Assembly: GCA_949741915.1 (NCBI GenBank)
Contig: CATJOM010000078.1
Span: 1 to 64,000 of the forward strand
Direction of reading: 5' to 3'
Origin: an uncultured Candidatus Melainabacteria bacterium
GTDB lineage: Bacteria > Cyanobacteriota > Vampirovibrionia > Gastranaerophilales > Gastranaerophilaceae
Length of the DNA: 64,000 bases
The number at the start of each line of letters is the position of its first letter. Positions within the stretch are counted from its first letter, which is position 1. Under the pieces are notes generated by a model. It made no database searches and was not told the DNA's origin. It worked only from the letters and a program-made list of their open reading frames with translations. Positions 17,901 to 27,311 of the stretch are shown one piece after another. A program made the translations under genes and the position numbers.

Positions 17901-18320
17901 ATGAAAAATTTTCTAGCTGTACTTTTGGCTTTAGTTTTTACAACTTCAATTGCATCCGCTGCATCAGCCACTACTAGCACAAATTTAAGAGATGCAATTA
18001 AAAAAGATATAACCAGCACTAAAGATGCCATTAAAAAAGATTTACAAAATGCAGACAAAGAAAACAAAGCAAGAAGAGATGCACAGAACAAAGATAAAAA
18101 AGAAGCCCTGAAGACAAAAAGAGATAATCAGGTAAATGCTATAGATAATCAGATTAAGACAAAAAAGCAGCAGATTAAAGAAGTTAAAAAATCTACAGCA
18201 ATGACTGAAACAGAAAAAAATATAAGAGTAAGGTCTTATGAAAGACAGATTGAGGCTTTAGAATCAAAGAAAGCTAAAACTAACGAAATATACAACAAAA
18301 GCATTGAAGCTATAAAATAA
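17901..18320 (+). CDS. secreted Lys-rich coiled-coil protein
   Basis: 139 residues with a textbook signal peptide (MKNFLAVLLALVFTTSIASA, cut after ASA). The mature protein is almost entirely charged helix, with two imperfect repeats (LRDAIKKDITSTK and DAIKKDLQNADK) followed by a Lys/Gln/Glu coiled coil. It is strongly basic. It would sit in the periplasm or at the surface, possibly cross-linking envelope polymers, though I do not recognise a family. AGAGGAG ribosome-binding site; a terminator follows. Confidence 0.8.
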   Translation: MKNFLAVLLALVFTTSIASAASATTSTNLRDAIKKDITSTKDAIKKDLQNADKENKARRDAQNKDKKEALKTKRDNQVNAIDNQIKTKKQQIKEVKKSTAMTETEKNIRVRSYERQIEALESKKAKTNEIYNKSIEAIK

Positions 18321-18342
18321 ACTTACTTATCAAACCTAACCT

Positions 18343-18376
18343 GCACACTTTGAAGCCATAGCGTTTTAAAGTGTGT
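18343..18376 (+). terminator. terminator of the secreted coiled-coil gene
   Basis: An 8-bp stem CACACTTT (18344-18351) with AAAGTGTG (18368-18375), extended by a G-U pair, then a pyrimidine-rich ACTTTTCCTATTTTTT. It is immediately upstream of the -10 box of the next gene. Confidence 0.6.
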
Positions 18377-18391
18377 ACTTTTCCTATTTTT

Positions 18392-18400
18392 TGATATAAT
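18392..18400 (+). promoter_or_regulatory. extended -10 (TGA-TATAAT), predicted leaderless start
   Basis: A perfect TATAAT (18395-18400) with extended TG, ending 7 nt before the ATG at 18408. The predicted +1 falls at 18407, giving a leader of zero or one nucleotide. No Shine-Dalgarno is present and no good -35 is visible. Confidence 0.7.
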
Positions 18401-18407
18401 TTAACTT

Positions 18408-20198
18408 ATGAACAGTGAAGCACAAGAATTTTTAAACGCTTCTTTAGAGCAAATAAGCAAAGAAGAATTTGAAGAGGCATTTGAAACATTAAAAAAAGCA
18501 AAAAAAATTGAACCTGAAAATATAGAAATTCTGAAAAATACAGGTCTTGTTTTAATAAATCTTGAGGATTATATTGAAGCTAAAAAAATCTTTGCCAAAA
18601 TAATACAGAAAGAACCAGAAAATGCAAACGCCTGGTTTTATTTAGCTAGTGCACAAGAAAAACTGGAAGATTTTGATGAAGCCATAATAGCATATAAAAA
18701 AGTGATTGAATTAAGACGCGAATTTATTGATGCTTACAAGGCTCTTGGAATTTTATTTCTTAAAGCAGGAAGGCTTGATGAATTAATTGAAACCTTGAAC
18801 ACGGCAGTTGCCTTTGAGAAAGAAGACTACCAGCTTTATTACATTTTATCATCAGCCCATATGGCGCAAAAGGATGATGATAATGCGCTTAATTACTTAA
18901 AAAAGGCACATAGCTTAAATCCTGAACACTTGCAGATTTTAAACAATATTAGCACCTGCTTTATTGCAAAAGGCGAATGTGATGCTGCTGAGGAATATCT
19001 TAAAAAGGCTTTTTCTCTGGATAATGAAAACCCGATGACAAATTACAACTTAGGGTCACTATATCAAATGCAGGGCAAATATAAAGAGGCATTCAGCCAT
19101 TTTAACGCGGCATATATTAAAGAGCCAACATCAAGCTTTTTGTCATCCCTTGCCTATTGTGCGATACAGGCAGAAGAATGGGATACTGCAAGAAATTTAT
19201 ACAAAAGCCTGAGTGCAATACATCCTGAAAAATTTAACTTCAAAATGAATTACTTAAATTGCTGCATTCAAACTGGTAAGTATAAAGAAGGACTAGATAT
19301 AGCACAAACTCTTGCAAAATTAAACCCTAAATCTACAGATATACAGAAAAAGCTTGCATATTTATTCAGGCTGACAAAGCGACCTCAAAGCGCGATTGAA
19401 GTTTTGGAAAAGCTCTTAAAAAGAGGTAAAATAGATTTTGAAATCTGCTACAACCTCGCTATTTCCTTTATAAACACAGGAGATTTAGAGGCAGGAAAAG
19501 AAAATCTTAAAAAATGCATTTCATTAGAGCCTGAAAACCCTGTTGCACGCAGGGATTTAGGAATTTTATATTTAAAGATGAACTATATGGAATGGGCGCT
19601 TGACGAGCTAAAGACAGCTATCAAACTGGAGCCTGAAAATCCTGAAAATTATTTTAATTATGCGGTGGCCTTGAACAATTCACAAAACTTTACAAAAGCT
19701 GATGAATATTTTAAAAAAGCCGTAGATTTAAATAATGACAACGCGGATTATTATTTATACAGGGGTGAAAACCTGCTTGCGACAGGAAAAAATGATGAAG
19801 CTGAAGAAAATTTAAAAACCGCTCTAAGGCTTTCACCTGACAATTGCAGGATAAAATTTGCACTTGCAAAGATTTATTTTGAAAAGAAAAAATATTCAAT
19901 ATCAAAAGATTTATTGATAGACGTTGCGGGCAATGACAATAGCCCTGAGACCTTGAACCTTCTTGCAAAAAGTTACGCTAAATTAAAAGATTTTAAAAGT
20001 GCTGCAGGCATTTTTAACAAACTTGCAAAAACTTATCCAAATAATCATATTTTATTGACAGAACTTGCAAAATGCCAGCTTAAATTAGGCGCATTTCAAA
20101 ATGCGAAGGAAAACGCAAAAAAAGCTTTGATGATATTTTCTGATTTTGAAGATGCAATAAAAGTACTAAAGGAGGCACAAAACAATGAACCCGACTAA
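18408..20198 (+). CDS. cytoplasmic TPR-repeat protein
   Basis: 596 residues without a signal peptide. Tetratricopeptide repeats run almost end to end, for example AWFYLASAQEKLEDFDEAIIAYKKV, NYNLGSLYQMQGKYKEAFSHF and NYFNYAVALNNSQNFTKADEYFKKAV; I count roughly 16. It is a scaffold of unknown partner. Its last 14 nt overlap the start of trpS, whose ribosome-binding site (AAAGGAGG) lies inside this gene, so the two are cotranscribed. The ATG is at the predicted transcription start. Confidence 0.88.
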   Translation: MNSEAQEFLNASLEQISKEEFEEAFETLKKAKKIEPENIEILKNTGLVLINLEDYIEAKKIFAKIIQKEPENANAWFYLASAQEKLEDFDEAIIAYKKVIELRREFIDAYKALGILFLKAGRLDELIETLNTAVAFEKEDYQLYYILSSAHMAQKDDDNALNYLKKAHSLNPEHLQILNNISTCFIAKGECDAAEEYLKKAFSLDNENPMTNYNLGSLYQMQGKYKEAFSHFNAAYIKEPTSSFLSSLAYCAIQAEEWDTARNLYKSLSAIHPEKFNFKMNYLNCCIQTGKYKEGLDIAQTLAKLNPKSTDIQKKLAYLFRLTKRPQSAIEVLEKLLKRGKIDFEICYNLAISFINTGDLEAGKENLKKCISLEPENPVARRDLGILYLKMNYMEWALDELKTAIKLEPENPENYFNYAVALNNSQNFTKADEYFKKAVDLNNDNADYYLYRGENLLATGKNDEAEENLKTALRLSPDNCRIKFALAKIYFEKKKYSISKDLLIDVAGNDNSPETLNLLAKSYAKLKDFKSAAGIFNKLAKTYPNNHILLTELAKCQLKLGAFQNAKENAKKALMIFSDFEDAIKVLKEAQNNEPD

Positions 20199-21198
20199 AA
20201 AAAGAATTATGTCCGGAATGCGCTCTACGGGAAAACTCCACCTGGGGCATTATTTTGGCGTATTAACAAACTGGGTAAAACTACAGAATGAATATGAGGC
20301 TTTCTATTTTATTGCAGACTGGCACGCCCTCACAACAAAATACAATGATACAAAAAATTTAAGAGAAGATGTTCAAAATGTTGCCCTGGACTGGCTTGCC
20401 TGCGGTATTGACCCTGATAAATCAACCATTTATCTACAGTCTCTTGTACCAGAGACAGCTGAACTTCACATATATCTTAGCATGATAACCCCGCAAAACT
20501 GGGTAGAAAGAGACCCGACCCTTAAGGATATGACAAAAATCTTAAGAACGCAGGGTGCAACGGATAACAGCATAACCTACGGGCTTCTTGGCTATCCTGT
20601 TTTAATGACAGCAGACATTATTACTTTTAATGTTGACTATGTTCCTGTTGGAATTGATCAGGTTGCACACATTGAAATTTCAAGGGATATCATAAGGCGT
20701 TTTAATAACATTTATAAAGTGGAATATTTTAATGAGCCAAAACCGCTATTAACAGATATTCCGCTCCTTAAGGGCATTGACGGCAACAAAATGGGAAAAT
20801 CATTCAATAATGATATAAAAATATCAGATGATGAAGAAACAACCCAAAAGAAAATAATGAAAACAATAACAGACAGGGAAAGAATTAGAAGAGACGACCC
20901 GGGACACCCTGAAAACTGCGAAGTAACCTACCAATACTGGAAGATATTCGGCACAGAAGAAGAAGTAAGGCAAATTGAAGCAGATTGCAGAGGAGCAAAA
21001 CTTGGCTGCACAGATTGCAAAAAATGCCTTGCAAAGAAAGTAAATGAATACTTTGCACCAATAAGAGAAAAAAGGCATAAATATGCCGAACACCCTGAAA
21101 CCGTAAGAGAAATCCTGCTTGAAGGTTCAAAAAAGGCAAGAATTGAGGCAAAAAAAGTACTTGACGGTGCAAAAGAAGTAATTGGTATGTATTTTTAA
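20185..21198 (+). CDS. trpS: tryptophanyl-tRNA synthetase with [4Fe-4S]-type Cys motif
   Basis: 337 residues of the class I, bacterial TrpRS type. The HIGH-type motif is HLGH at 19-22, and the KMSKS-type motif is GNKMGKS at ~200-206. Substrate-pocket residues are visible in YFIADWHALT and LLGYPVLMTADI. In the anticodon-side region Cys245, Cys268, Cys275 and Cys278 form exactly C-x22-C-x6-C-x2-C, the spacing described for the Thermotoga maritima enzyme that holds a [4Fe-4S] cluster; an extra Cys281 follows. A terminator follows the gene. Confidence 0.96.
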   Translation: MNPTKKRIMSGMRSTGKLHLGHYFGVLTNWVKLQNEYEAFYFIADWHALTTKYNDTKNLREDVQNVALDWLACGIDPDKSTIYLQSLVPETAELHIYLSMITPQNWVERDPTLKDMTKILRTQGATDNSITYGLLGYPVLMTADIITFNVDYVPVGIDQVAHIEISRDIIRRFNNIYKVEYFNEPKPLLTDIPLLKGIDGNKMGKSFNNDIKISDDEETTQKKIMKTITDRERIRRDDPGHPENCEVTYQYWKIFGTEEEVRQIEADCRGAKLGCTDCKKCLAKKVNEYFAPIREKRHKYAEHPETVREILLEGSKKARIEAKKVLDGAKEVIGMYF

Positions 21199-21212
21199 AA
21201 ATCATTCAATAT

Positions 21213-21252
21213 TTAAAGACCTCCGGCTTTACAACTTGCTGGAGGTCTTTAA
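21213..21252. terminator. bidirectional terminator between trpS and the GH13-like gene
   Basis: A 12-bp perfect stem, TTAAAGACCTCC (21213-21224) with GGAGGTCTTTAA (21241-21252), and a 16-nt loop. T-runs are short on both strands. It lies between two convergent genes, so it can serve both. Confidence 0.75.
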
Positions 21253-21327
21253 TTAACTTTATTATTATATAATGCCAAACTGCATTAACCTGACAAACCC
21301 TATTAAAACAAAGCTTGGTTTGAATTT

Positions 21328-23604
21328 TTATTTTGATACAAACCTGTAAACTTTGAATTCACCAGGTTTTAGAATATTGAATGTAATCATATTATTTATA
21401 GGATTCAATAGCTTTTTTTCAACAAACTGACACTTTTGCATCTCATCATAATCAAATTCAAAGAAAGAGATGAGCACCCTATTCTCAAGCTTTATCACCT
21501 TATCCATCAACATTTTTCCGCGCTTTGTCTCGATAGCGCTTGTGCCATCCTCTTTTTCAACGCACATTTTTTCTGTGGGACTTTGATAATTTGATACCAC
21601 AAGAAAATTCCCATCATCAGACAATATTTCCCAGGCGGCAAGACCATCTTTAGTTTGTTCAACCATGCTTGCCTTGCCATTTAAAATCACAGAACAATTT
21701 TGTACAAAATAATTTATAGCATTAAATTTTTCAAAAAATGCCCAGTCTTTGTTTCTTTTCATTGAAACTTCATTGCCAATAACATATTCTATGCCAGTTT
21801 TTGTAAAGCTCTCATCTCCATCTATATACAATGAAGAACGATTGGCGCCGCTTCCGCCAGGTAAAAACTTATACTTAAACCATTTGTATAAGGCACCCTC
21901 GGCCCCAAGTTGACCTGGATACTGGTCTATAGCTTCAAATTCACCATCCTGGTTGTTATAAGTTTTTAGTATTGAAAGCGGATTTAATACACTATTTCTA
22001 GAATTATAAGTTTCAAGATACTTATTATCCGCAACAATTTGCGAAGGCGTTTTTGTATTCTGAGAAACAATATCATTTCCCCACAATAGGTCGAAATTCA
22101 TATCAAGATGATATTCCTTATAATAATTATCCCAGAGCATATACTCCGCAAGCGTTGCAAAATATGGTATTTTTCTCTTTAATACGCCATTCATTTTGCC
22201 AAGAACTTCTCTTGGTGCCCGATAGCTGATTGGCATTTTATTTTTCTCAGAAAAATCATCCACAACATGGTCAATATGATCTATTCTAAAGCCATCAAAA
22301 TTATATTCTTCGGCAATTGCCCTTGTATATTCAAAGAAAAAGTCACAAACTTTTTTATTATATCTTCCATTTTCAAAATATACAAAATAATATGGCGTCT
22401 GACAGTCAAGATTTGCAAAATGTGTTACATCTTCATTCTTGTAATCAAAATGTCTAAACATAGGATAAGCCTTGCTTAAATGCATTTTATCAAATACCGG
22501 CATGCCAGCTGAACACCAAGCACCTCCAGGGGCTGGCCACAATCCTTCATTTATAAGCGCCTTAACAATCTCAGGCTGTTTTGTAATATCTTCTTCCCTG
22601 ATTGGTTTTTTACCGTTTGTATCTTCTATAACCTTGTAAACTTTTTTTAATATATCATCCTGGCTGAATCTATTTGACATCTTTTCACAAAGTGTCTTTT
22701 TGACATCAAGCATCATAGTATCAAATTCTTGCAGAATCTCTTCGTTATCGCCTTTTATGGTTTTCTTTGAACCACTTAATATCTCAGCATAAAGTTTTTT
22801 TGCTTCATTAACCTGATTTGAATCAAACTTGTCCTTCAAAACAACTGCAATTTTTTCAACTTCGGCAAGATAATCACTCATTAAATCATTGACATCAAAC
22901 CATCTTGCAACATATGGTTTTGAGAGCACAATCTTTGAAAACCTTCCAGTTTGCGGAAGTATATCATAAATAACGGGGTGACCTGATAACTGGGCAAACA
23001 GAACGAATAATTTTACCTGTTCTTTAGCGCTGAGTCCCAAAAATTTACTTAATTTTTTATCTTCAATTCTGGGGCTCACGTCTGATGACATGGGTAGATA
23101 AGCACAGCCGAATTCTCTTGGATGGAAAGGCAAAAGATATACTGTATCTGCCATGACATTGAATTCTTCGCTTCCCCTCGGAAGAATGATTAGTTGTGCA
23201 ACCCACTCAATAAATGTGCCAACATTTGGACTTTTATTTCCATCCCCCAGTGCAGATAGTGAAATAAGCTTTATATTGTGTCCTTCTCTTTTAATCCAAT
23301 TAGAATTTTTTACCTTTTTTCTTGCCAAAGGCGAAGGGTTGCTTATATCTTTAAGTTTATTATTTTCATAAGTGCCTTCCAGTTTTAAAATTTCAACAAA
23401 AGAATAAATAATCTCCGACTGATTAAGCTCTTCAAGTACTTTATAGTGAGGATAAGGCAAATAGCCATATTTTTGTATTGTTTTAGAAAGGTATTGTCTT
23501 CTTTCTTCTGAAACATCGTTGATACAGTATATTTCTTTTAATTTTGTAAATACATCCTGTAGTTTGATTCCGCCCAATACATTCTTTGACAATAAATTTA
23601 ACAC
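21328..23604 (-). CDS. GH13-like alpha-glucan-active enzyme, specificity unknown
   Basis: 758 residues. The layout is of the alpha-amylase superfamily. LLPFHPREFGCAYLPMSSD opens the barrel, SGHPVIYDILPQTGRFS fits region I, and NFDGFRIDHIDHVVDD fits region II with the nucleophile Asp. TLAEYMLW supplies a region III Glu. A beta-rich C-terminal domain follows (ENRVLISFFEFD ... FKVYRF). The usual NHD/transition-state region is divergent. It might be a glucanotransferase, phosphorylase or hydrolase on internal glucan. It has no signal peptide, so it is cytoplasmic. The start is GTG with AGGTGA upstream. Confidence 0.65.
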   Translation of the reverse strand: MLNLLSKNVLGGIKLQDVFTKLKEIYCINDVSEERRQYLSKTIQKYGYLPYPHYKVLEELNQSEIIYSFVEILKLEGTYENNKLKDISNPSPLARKKVKNSNWIKREGHNIKLISLSALGDGNKSPNVGTFIEWVAQLIILPRGSEEFNVMADTVYLLPFHPREFGCAYLPMSSDVSPRIEDKKLSKFLGLSAKEQVKLFVLFAQLSGHPVIYDILPQTGRFSKIVLSKPYVARWFDVNDLMSDYLAEVEKIAVVLKDKFDSNQVNEAKKLYAEILSGSKKTIKGDNEEILQEFDTMMLDVKKTLCEKMSNRFSQDDILKKVYKVIEDTNGKKPIREEDITKQPEIVKALINEGLWPAPGGAWCSAGMPVFDKMHLSKAYPMFRHFDYKNEDVTHFANLDCQTPYYFVYFENGRYNKKVCDFFFEYTRAIAEEYNFDGFRIDHIDHVVDDFSEKNKMPISYRAPREVLGKMNGVLKRKIPYFATLAEYMLWDNYYKEYHLDMNFDLLWGNDIVSQNTKTPSQIVADNKYLETYNSRNSVLNPLSILKTYNNQDGEFEAIDQYPGQLGAEGALYKWFKYKFLPGGSGANRSSLYIDGDESFTKTGIEYVIGNEVSMKRNKDWAFFEKFNAINYFVQNCSVILNGKASMVEQTKDGLAAWEILSDDGNFLVVSNYQSPTEKMCVEKEDGTSAIETKRGKMLMDKVIKLENRVLISFFEFDYDEMQKCQFVEKKLLNPINNMITFNILKPGEFKVYRFVSK

Positions 23605-23833
23605 TTAAATCACCTTTTTTCTATTCCTTTGGGGAATAATTCTAATCTATCCACAAAAAATCTTACCATGGAAATTTTAAATTTAATTATTGTGTTGAGA
23701 AATGTTAAAATATGCTAAAACATGGACAGCACAATGCTCTTACATGATTGATTTTAAAAATTCATTGTTGTAAAATTTCTATACAAGAAAGCTATCGCCT
23801 ACTAGAAAGCTAGAAAGTGAAGGAAGGAAATAA

Positions 23834-25054
23834 ATGAGTTTTTTAAAGAATGCTTACAGGCTATTTTTAGTCTTATGTTTGATTGTCACAGGTACAAAAT
23901 CGAGCTTTGCATCTATTATGCAGGATGTACCCGAAGGTTATTGGGCAGAAAATGCTGTGAAAGACTGCATTAACAGGGGTTATTTGCAATTAGATGCTAA
24001 ACATAATTTTTATCCAGAGGGTACCATTAAAAGAGCAGCCTTCTTGAATTCGCTATTAAAGGTTATTGAAAGCGAAGATGCGGTCAAAGGTGCAAAAGCT
24101 TATTTTAAGGACGTAAATAGAAAATCATCATACAGCAATGATATTGCTGTTTCTCAAAATATAGGTATAGTCTTTGGTTATCCTGACAAAACTTTTAAGC
24201 CTGATGAAGCAATAACCCGCTCTGAAGCAACGAGTATTGTTGCCAACATTTCAAGAGTAAAAATGGGCGACAAATCAATTCTTGAAGAATTTTCAGATGT
24301 GGGCGAAATCCCTGGCTGGGCAGTAGATTCTTATGCAACTGCTGTAAGTGAAAAATTATATGTAAATTATCCAAACCCTGAAAAGTTTAACCCAAAAGCA
24401 AAGATGACAAGGGCGGAAGCTGCTGTATTGTTTGCGAAAATGGCAGAAGACTTTGATATGCTGAAATTAAAATACTCCCTTGGCGACAAAGATGCCTTCC
24501 TCCGTCAAGAAACCTTGTCTACATACAACAAAGCGCCAAGAACAGTTGTAAAAATTTATAATAATAAAAAAGTAATTGAGGCAGGCAATGTAATTAAGGC
24601 ACACCCAACCAGCCTTATAGATACAAGAAAAATCCAAAAAGATTCCTATGTAACATTTTTGGCCCCTGAAGATATGTATACTGATGAAGGAACGCTTTTA
24701 TATAAAAAAGGTGCCAAATTCAACGGCCGGGTTCATATAGTAAAAAACAGAATCTGGATTAATAAACAGCAAAAGGCCTTATTCATATTTGATAACGGAA
24801 AATACCCTAATGACACAGAAAAAGAATTGGCTGCAGTTCCTTATACAACAAACAGAGGCCGAATTGTTTTTGTAACTGATGCTAATTCAAAGAAAAAATA
24901 CAAGGAAAGCTCAAAAGAACTGACAAAGGGCGATTTCCTTCTTCAATATGTAGACAAATTAAGACCAGTTGTAAAAACAAAGATTAAAAAGAATGAAGAC
25001 ATCTACCTTCTATTAACTGGCGACTTAATTATTCCAAGTAATCCAGACCTGTAA
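23834..25054 (+). CDS. SLH-domain cell-envelope protein
   Basis: 406 residues with a signal peptide (FLVLCLIVTGTKSSFA). Three S-layer homology motifs follow: DVPEGYWAENAVKDCINRGYL (~35-90), a second with VFGYPDKTFKPDEAITRSEATSIV (~100-150), and a third with FSDVGEIPGWAVDSYATAVSEK ... KMTRAEAAVLFAKM (~155-215). The remaining ~190 residues look beta-rich (VVKIYNNKKVIEAGN, SYVTFLAPEDMY, RVHIVKNRIWINK). SLH modules bind pyruvylated wall polymer; cyanobacteria use them in outer-membrane porins, though this protein is short for a porin. GAAGGAAGGA ribosome-binding site. It converges with GT9, with 2 bp between the stops. Confidence 0.87.
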   Translation: MSFLKNAYRLFLVLCLIVTGTKSSFASIMQDVPEGYWAENAVKDCINRGYLQLDAKHNFYPEGTIKRAAFLNSLLKVIESEDAVKGAKAYFKDVNRKSSYSNDIAVSQNIGIVFGYPDKTFKPDEAITRSEATSIVANISRVKMGDKSILEEFSDVGEIPGWAVDSYATAVSEKLYVNYPNPEKFNPKAKMTRAEAAVLFAKMAEDFDMLKLKYSLGDKDAFLRQETLSTYNKAPRTVVKIYNNKKVIEAGNVIKAHPTSLIDTRKIQKDSYVTFLAPEDMYTDEGTLLYKKGAKFNGRVHIVKNRIWINKQQKALFIFDNGKYPNDTEKELAAVPYTTNRGRIVFVTDANSKKKYKESSKELTKGDFLLQYVDKLRPVVKTKIKKNEDIYLLLTGDLIIPSNPDL

Positions 25055-25056
25055 TT

Positions 25057-26115
25057 TTAAATACATTCTAAAACATCAGAAGTTTTAATATCTAAACAAA
25101 AAGATTGTTCGCAGTTTACCTGCCTTTTATGCCAAAGACAAGGCCTGCATTCAATCTTTTTGTTTTTAATCACTTTTATATTATCCTTTTTTGGCACAAG
25201 TTTTTCTTCATTTGTAGGACCAAAAATCGCTATTATATTTAAGTCTAGCCCGACACCAATATGCAAAGGTGCGCTATCAGCACATATTAATGTATCTGCC
25301 TTTGATAACACATTCATTAATTCTCTTAAATTCTTTGTTTTGCCATAGAAATTAATAAAATCTGGATTAGATGCAATTTCTGTGCATTCTAAAATTTTTC
25401 CTATGATGGCAGCATCATCCGGCCCACCCAATAGCAGCAATTTTTTACCCTTATTTAATACGCCTTTGATAACATCAATCCAAAAAGAAGATTCTGGACA
25501 TTTATATATTCCTTTATTAATGCTCATCAAAGAAACCCCGGGATGAAGTGCGATAAAACCTGGCTCGATGTTATCTGGCAAGACATAATCTTTATCCGCA
25601 ACAAGATGGGGTATGCATATTTCTTCCACAATGGATTCTTCATCCAAAAAGGGTAAAATCAAATCATGATACATATTGCCAGCATATTGATTTTCATCGA
25701 GGCCAGATCCATCTGTGAGCAAAAATGATGTCTTGCTAAAATACCCTGAGCGCCTTTTAATGCCTGTCATATATAGAATTATTGCAACAAGAGGAGATTT
25801 GCCGCTTGATATAACAACATCAAATTTTCCCGCCCTTGCTTTTTTAATAAGGTTAAGCACATTAAGATATTTATTTATTCCTTTAGCCTTTATATCAACC
25901 TCAATTACTTCATCTACCAAGTTTGTTATCTGTTTTATGCCTCTTGCCCTATTTTCAAGACAGAGCGTTATTTTGCAAGTTGGAAATTTCTTTTTAAAAT
26001 CTTCAATTGCAGGCAAAAACAATATTTCATCTCCAAGCCCGCCATAGTTTATAAAAAGTGCATTGCAAAAATCATCGGCATCTTTGTTTATCATATTTTT
26101 GTTAAAGTTTTCCAT
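25057..26115 (-). CDS. glycosyltransferase family 9 (heptosyltransferase-like)
   Basis: 352 residues from the ATG at 26113-26115 (AGAGGAT upstream; a TTG two codons earlier is an alternative). The N-terminal GGLGDEILFLPAIEDFKKKFP is the GT9 opening. The C-terminal nucleotide-sugar half has LHPGVS, KLLLLGGPDD, LRELMNVLSKADTLICADSAPLHIG and FGPTNEEKL, all GT9 landmarks. The Cys-containing tail CRPCLWHKRQ is also common. The family transfers heptose or related sugars onto lipopolysaccharide core, implying an outer membrane. Confidence 0.9.
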   Translation of the reverse strand: MENFNKNMINKDADDFCNALFINYGGLGDEILFLPAIEDFKKKFPTCKITLCLENRARGIKQITNLVDEVIEVDIKAKGINKYLNVLNLIKKARAGKFDVVISSGKSPLVAIILYMTGIKRRSGYFSKTSFLLTDGSGLDENQYAGNMYHDLILPFLDEESIVEEICIPHLVADKDYVLPDNIEPGFIALHPGVSLMSINKGIYKCPESSFWIDVIKGVLNKGKKLLLLGGPDDAAIIGKILECTEIASNPDFINFYGKTKNLRELMNVLSKADTLICADSAPLHIGVGLDLNIIAIFGPTNEEKLVPKKDNIKVIKNKKIECRPCLWHKRQVNCEQSFCLDIKTSDVLECI

Positions 26116-26171
26116 AATCAACTATCCTCTGGTATTATTTTATAATAAAATATTTTCTATGGAGAAAGTTC

Positions 26172-27311
26172 ATGAATAATTCGTTGGATACAACTATAAA
26201 AAAATTAAGTCTGTCTTACACAGGCATAGGCTCCCTTCCATTCAAAAATGATAATGCACCATATGAAGCTATGGATTATGTTTTTGAATGCTGCGCTGAT
26301 TTTCCTTACTGGGCACAACTTCCTCATTATAAAAAAGAAGAGGATATGACACTCCAGTTTTCAGAAAATCTTGCTGGAATAATATATGATGAGCAGGAAT
26401 TCAAATATTACCTCGACGATACGGCTGATATATTTTTTGAAGGCCTTGAGAATCTATTTATTGACTATGAAACCATAACTTCAGCCCATTCCTTGATAGA
26501 AAATGAAGAAATTCTTGATAAGTATAAAATTGCAAAGCCATATTCAAACACTATAGACATTTTTATAGATAGGCTTAAAAACAAAAATTATATAAAAATC
26601 CCAAGTTTTACAAAAGGTTCTATTACGGGCCCTTTCACATTTTCAACAAGCATTTGCGATAAGAATGGAAAATCCGCTTATTACAATGAAACATTAAGGG
26701 AAGCAATCATTAAAACATTGAGCCTCAAAGCCTTATGGCAAATAAAAGAATTCAAAAAAGCTTGCCCCCAAGCGATGCCTGTAATTTTTATGGATGAGCC
26801 TTCAATTTCACAAGTTGGAAGCTGCGCATTTGTAACCGTTAAAAAAGATGATGTTACATTTATGCTAAAAACAATATCCGATGACATTAAAAAATTTGGT
26901 GCCCTTTCAGGCATTCACTGCTGTGGGAAAACGGATTGGGATATAGCAATTGAAAGCGGTGTAAACATAATAAACTTTGATGCCTATTTTTACTCTCAAA
27001 GTGTTGGAACATATGCTGAAAAATTAGAAAACTACATAAAAAACGGTGGCGTTTTATCATTTGGAATTGTGCCTACACTTGATAAAGACGCACTAGAATC
27101 ACTGGATGTAAGCAAAATATATAATAAGTTCAAAGAAGCCCTAGACTGTTTTGTTTCAAAAAATATTGATAAAACACTTATATTAGATCATTGTTTTATA
27201 ACCCCAAGCTGCGGCTGCGGCTCTTTGAACATAGAAATGGCAAAAAAGGCCCTAATGCTTTCAAAAGAATTATCTGAAGCCCTAAAGAAAGAAAACGGGG
27301 TGAAGCTATGA
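26172..27311 (+). CDS. MetE-like/UroD-fold methyltransferase (core-MetE type)
   Basis: 379 residues, first gene of a tight operon. The start GIGSLPF and the fold pattern match the C-terminal catalytic half of cobalamin-independent methionine synthase, without the N-terminal half. Zinc ligands are visible as HCCG (near residue 249) and the Cys of SCGCG (near 348), with MDEPSIS in between. Such short core-MetE proteins are thought to take methyl groups from corrinoid proteins rather than from methyl-folate. The neighbours, a CooC-like ATPase and FolD, support a corrinoid or one-carbon role. GGAG precedes the ATG. Confidence 0.8.
   Translation: MNNSLDTTIKKLSLSYTGIGSLPFKNDNAPYEAMDYVFECCADFPYWAQLPHYKKEEDMTLQFSENLAGIIYDEQEFKYYLDDTADIFFEGLENLFIDYETITSAHSLIENEEILDKYKIAKPYSNTIDIFIDRLKNKNYIKIPSFTKGSITGPFTFSTSICDKNGKSAYYNETLREAIIKTLSLKALWQIKEFKKACPQAMPVIFMDEPSISQVGSCAFVTVKKDDVTFMLKTISDDIKKFGALSGIHCCGKTDWDIAIESGVNIINFDAYFYSQSVGTYAEKLENYIKNGGVLSFGIVPTLDKDALESLDVSKIYNKFKEALDCFVSKNIDKTLILDHCFITPSCGCGSLNIEMAKKALMLSKELSEALKKENGVKL

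Noticed and set aside
21328-23604. Assignment as 4-alpha-glucanotransferase (GH77, MalQ)
   Set aside because: The region II sequence and domain order look more like GH13, and I cannot place the GH77 hallmarks, so specificity is left open.
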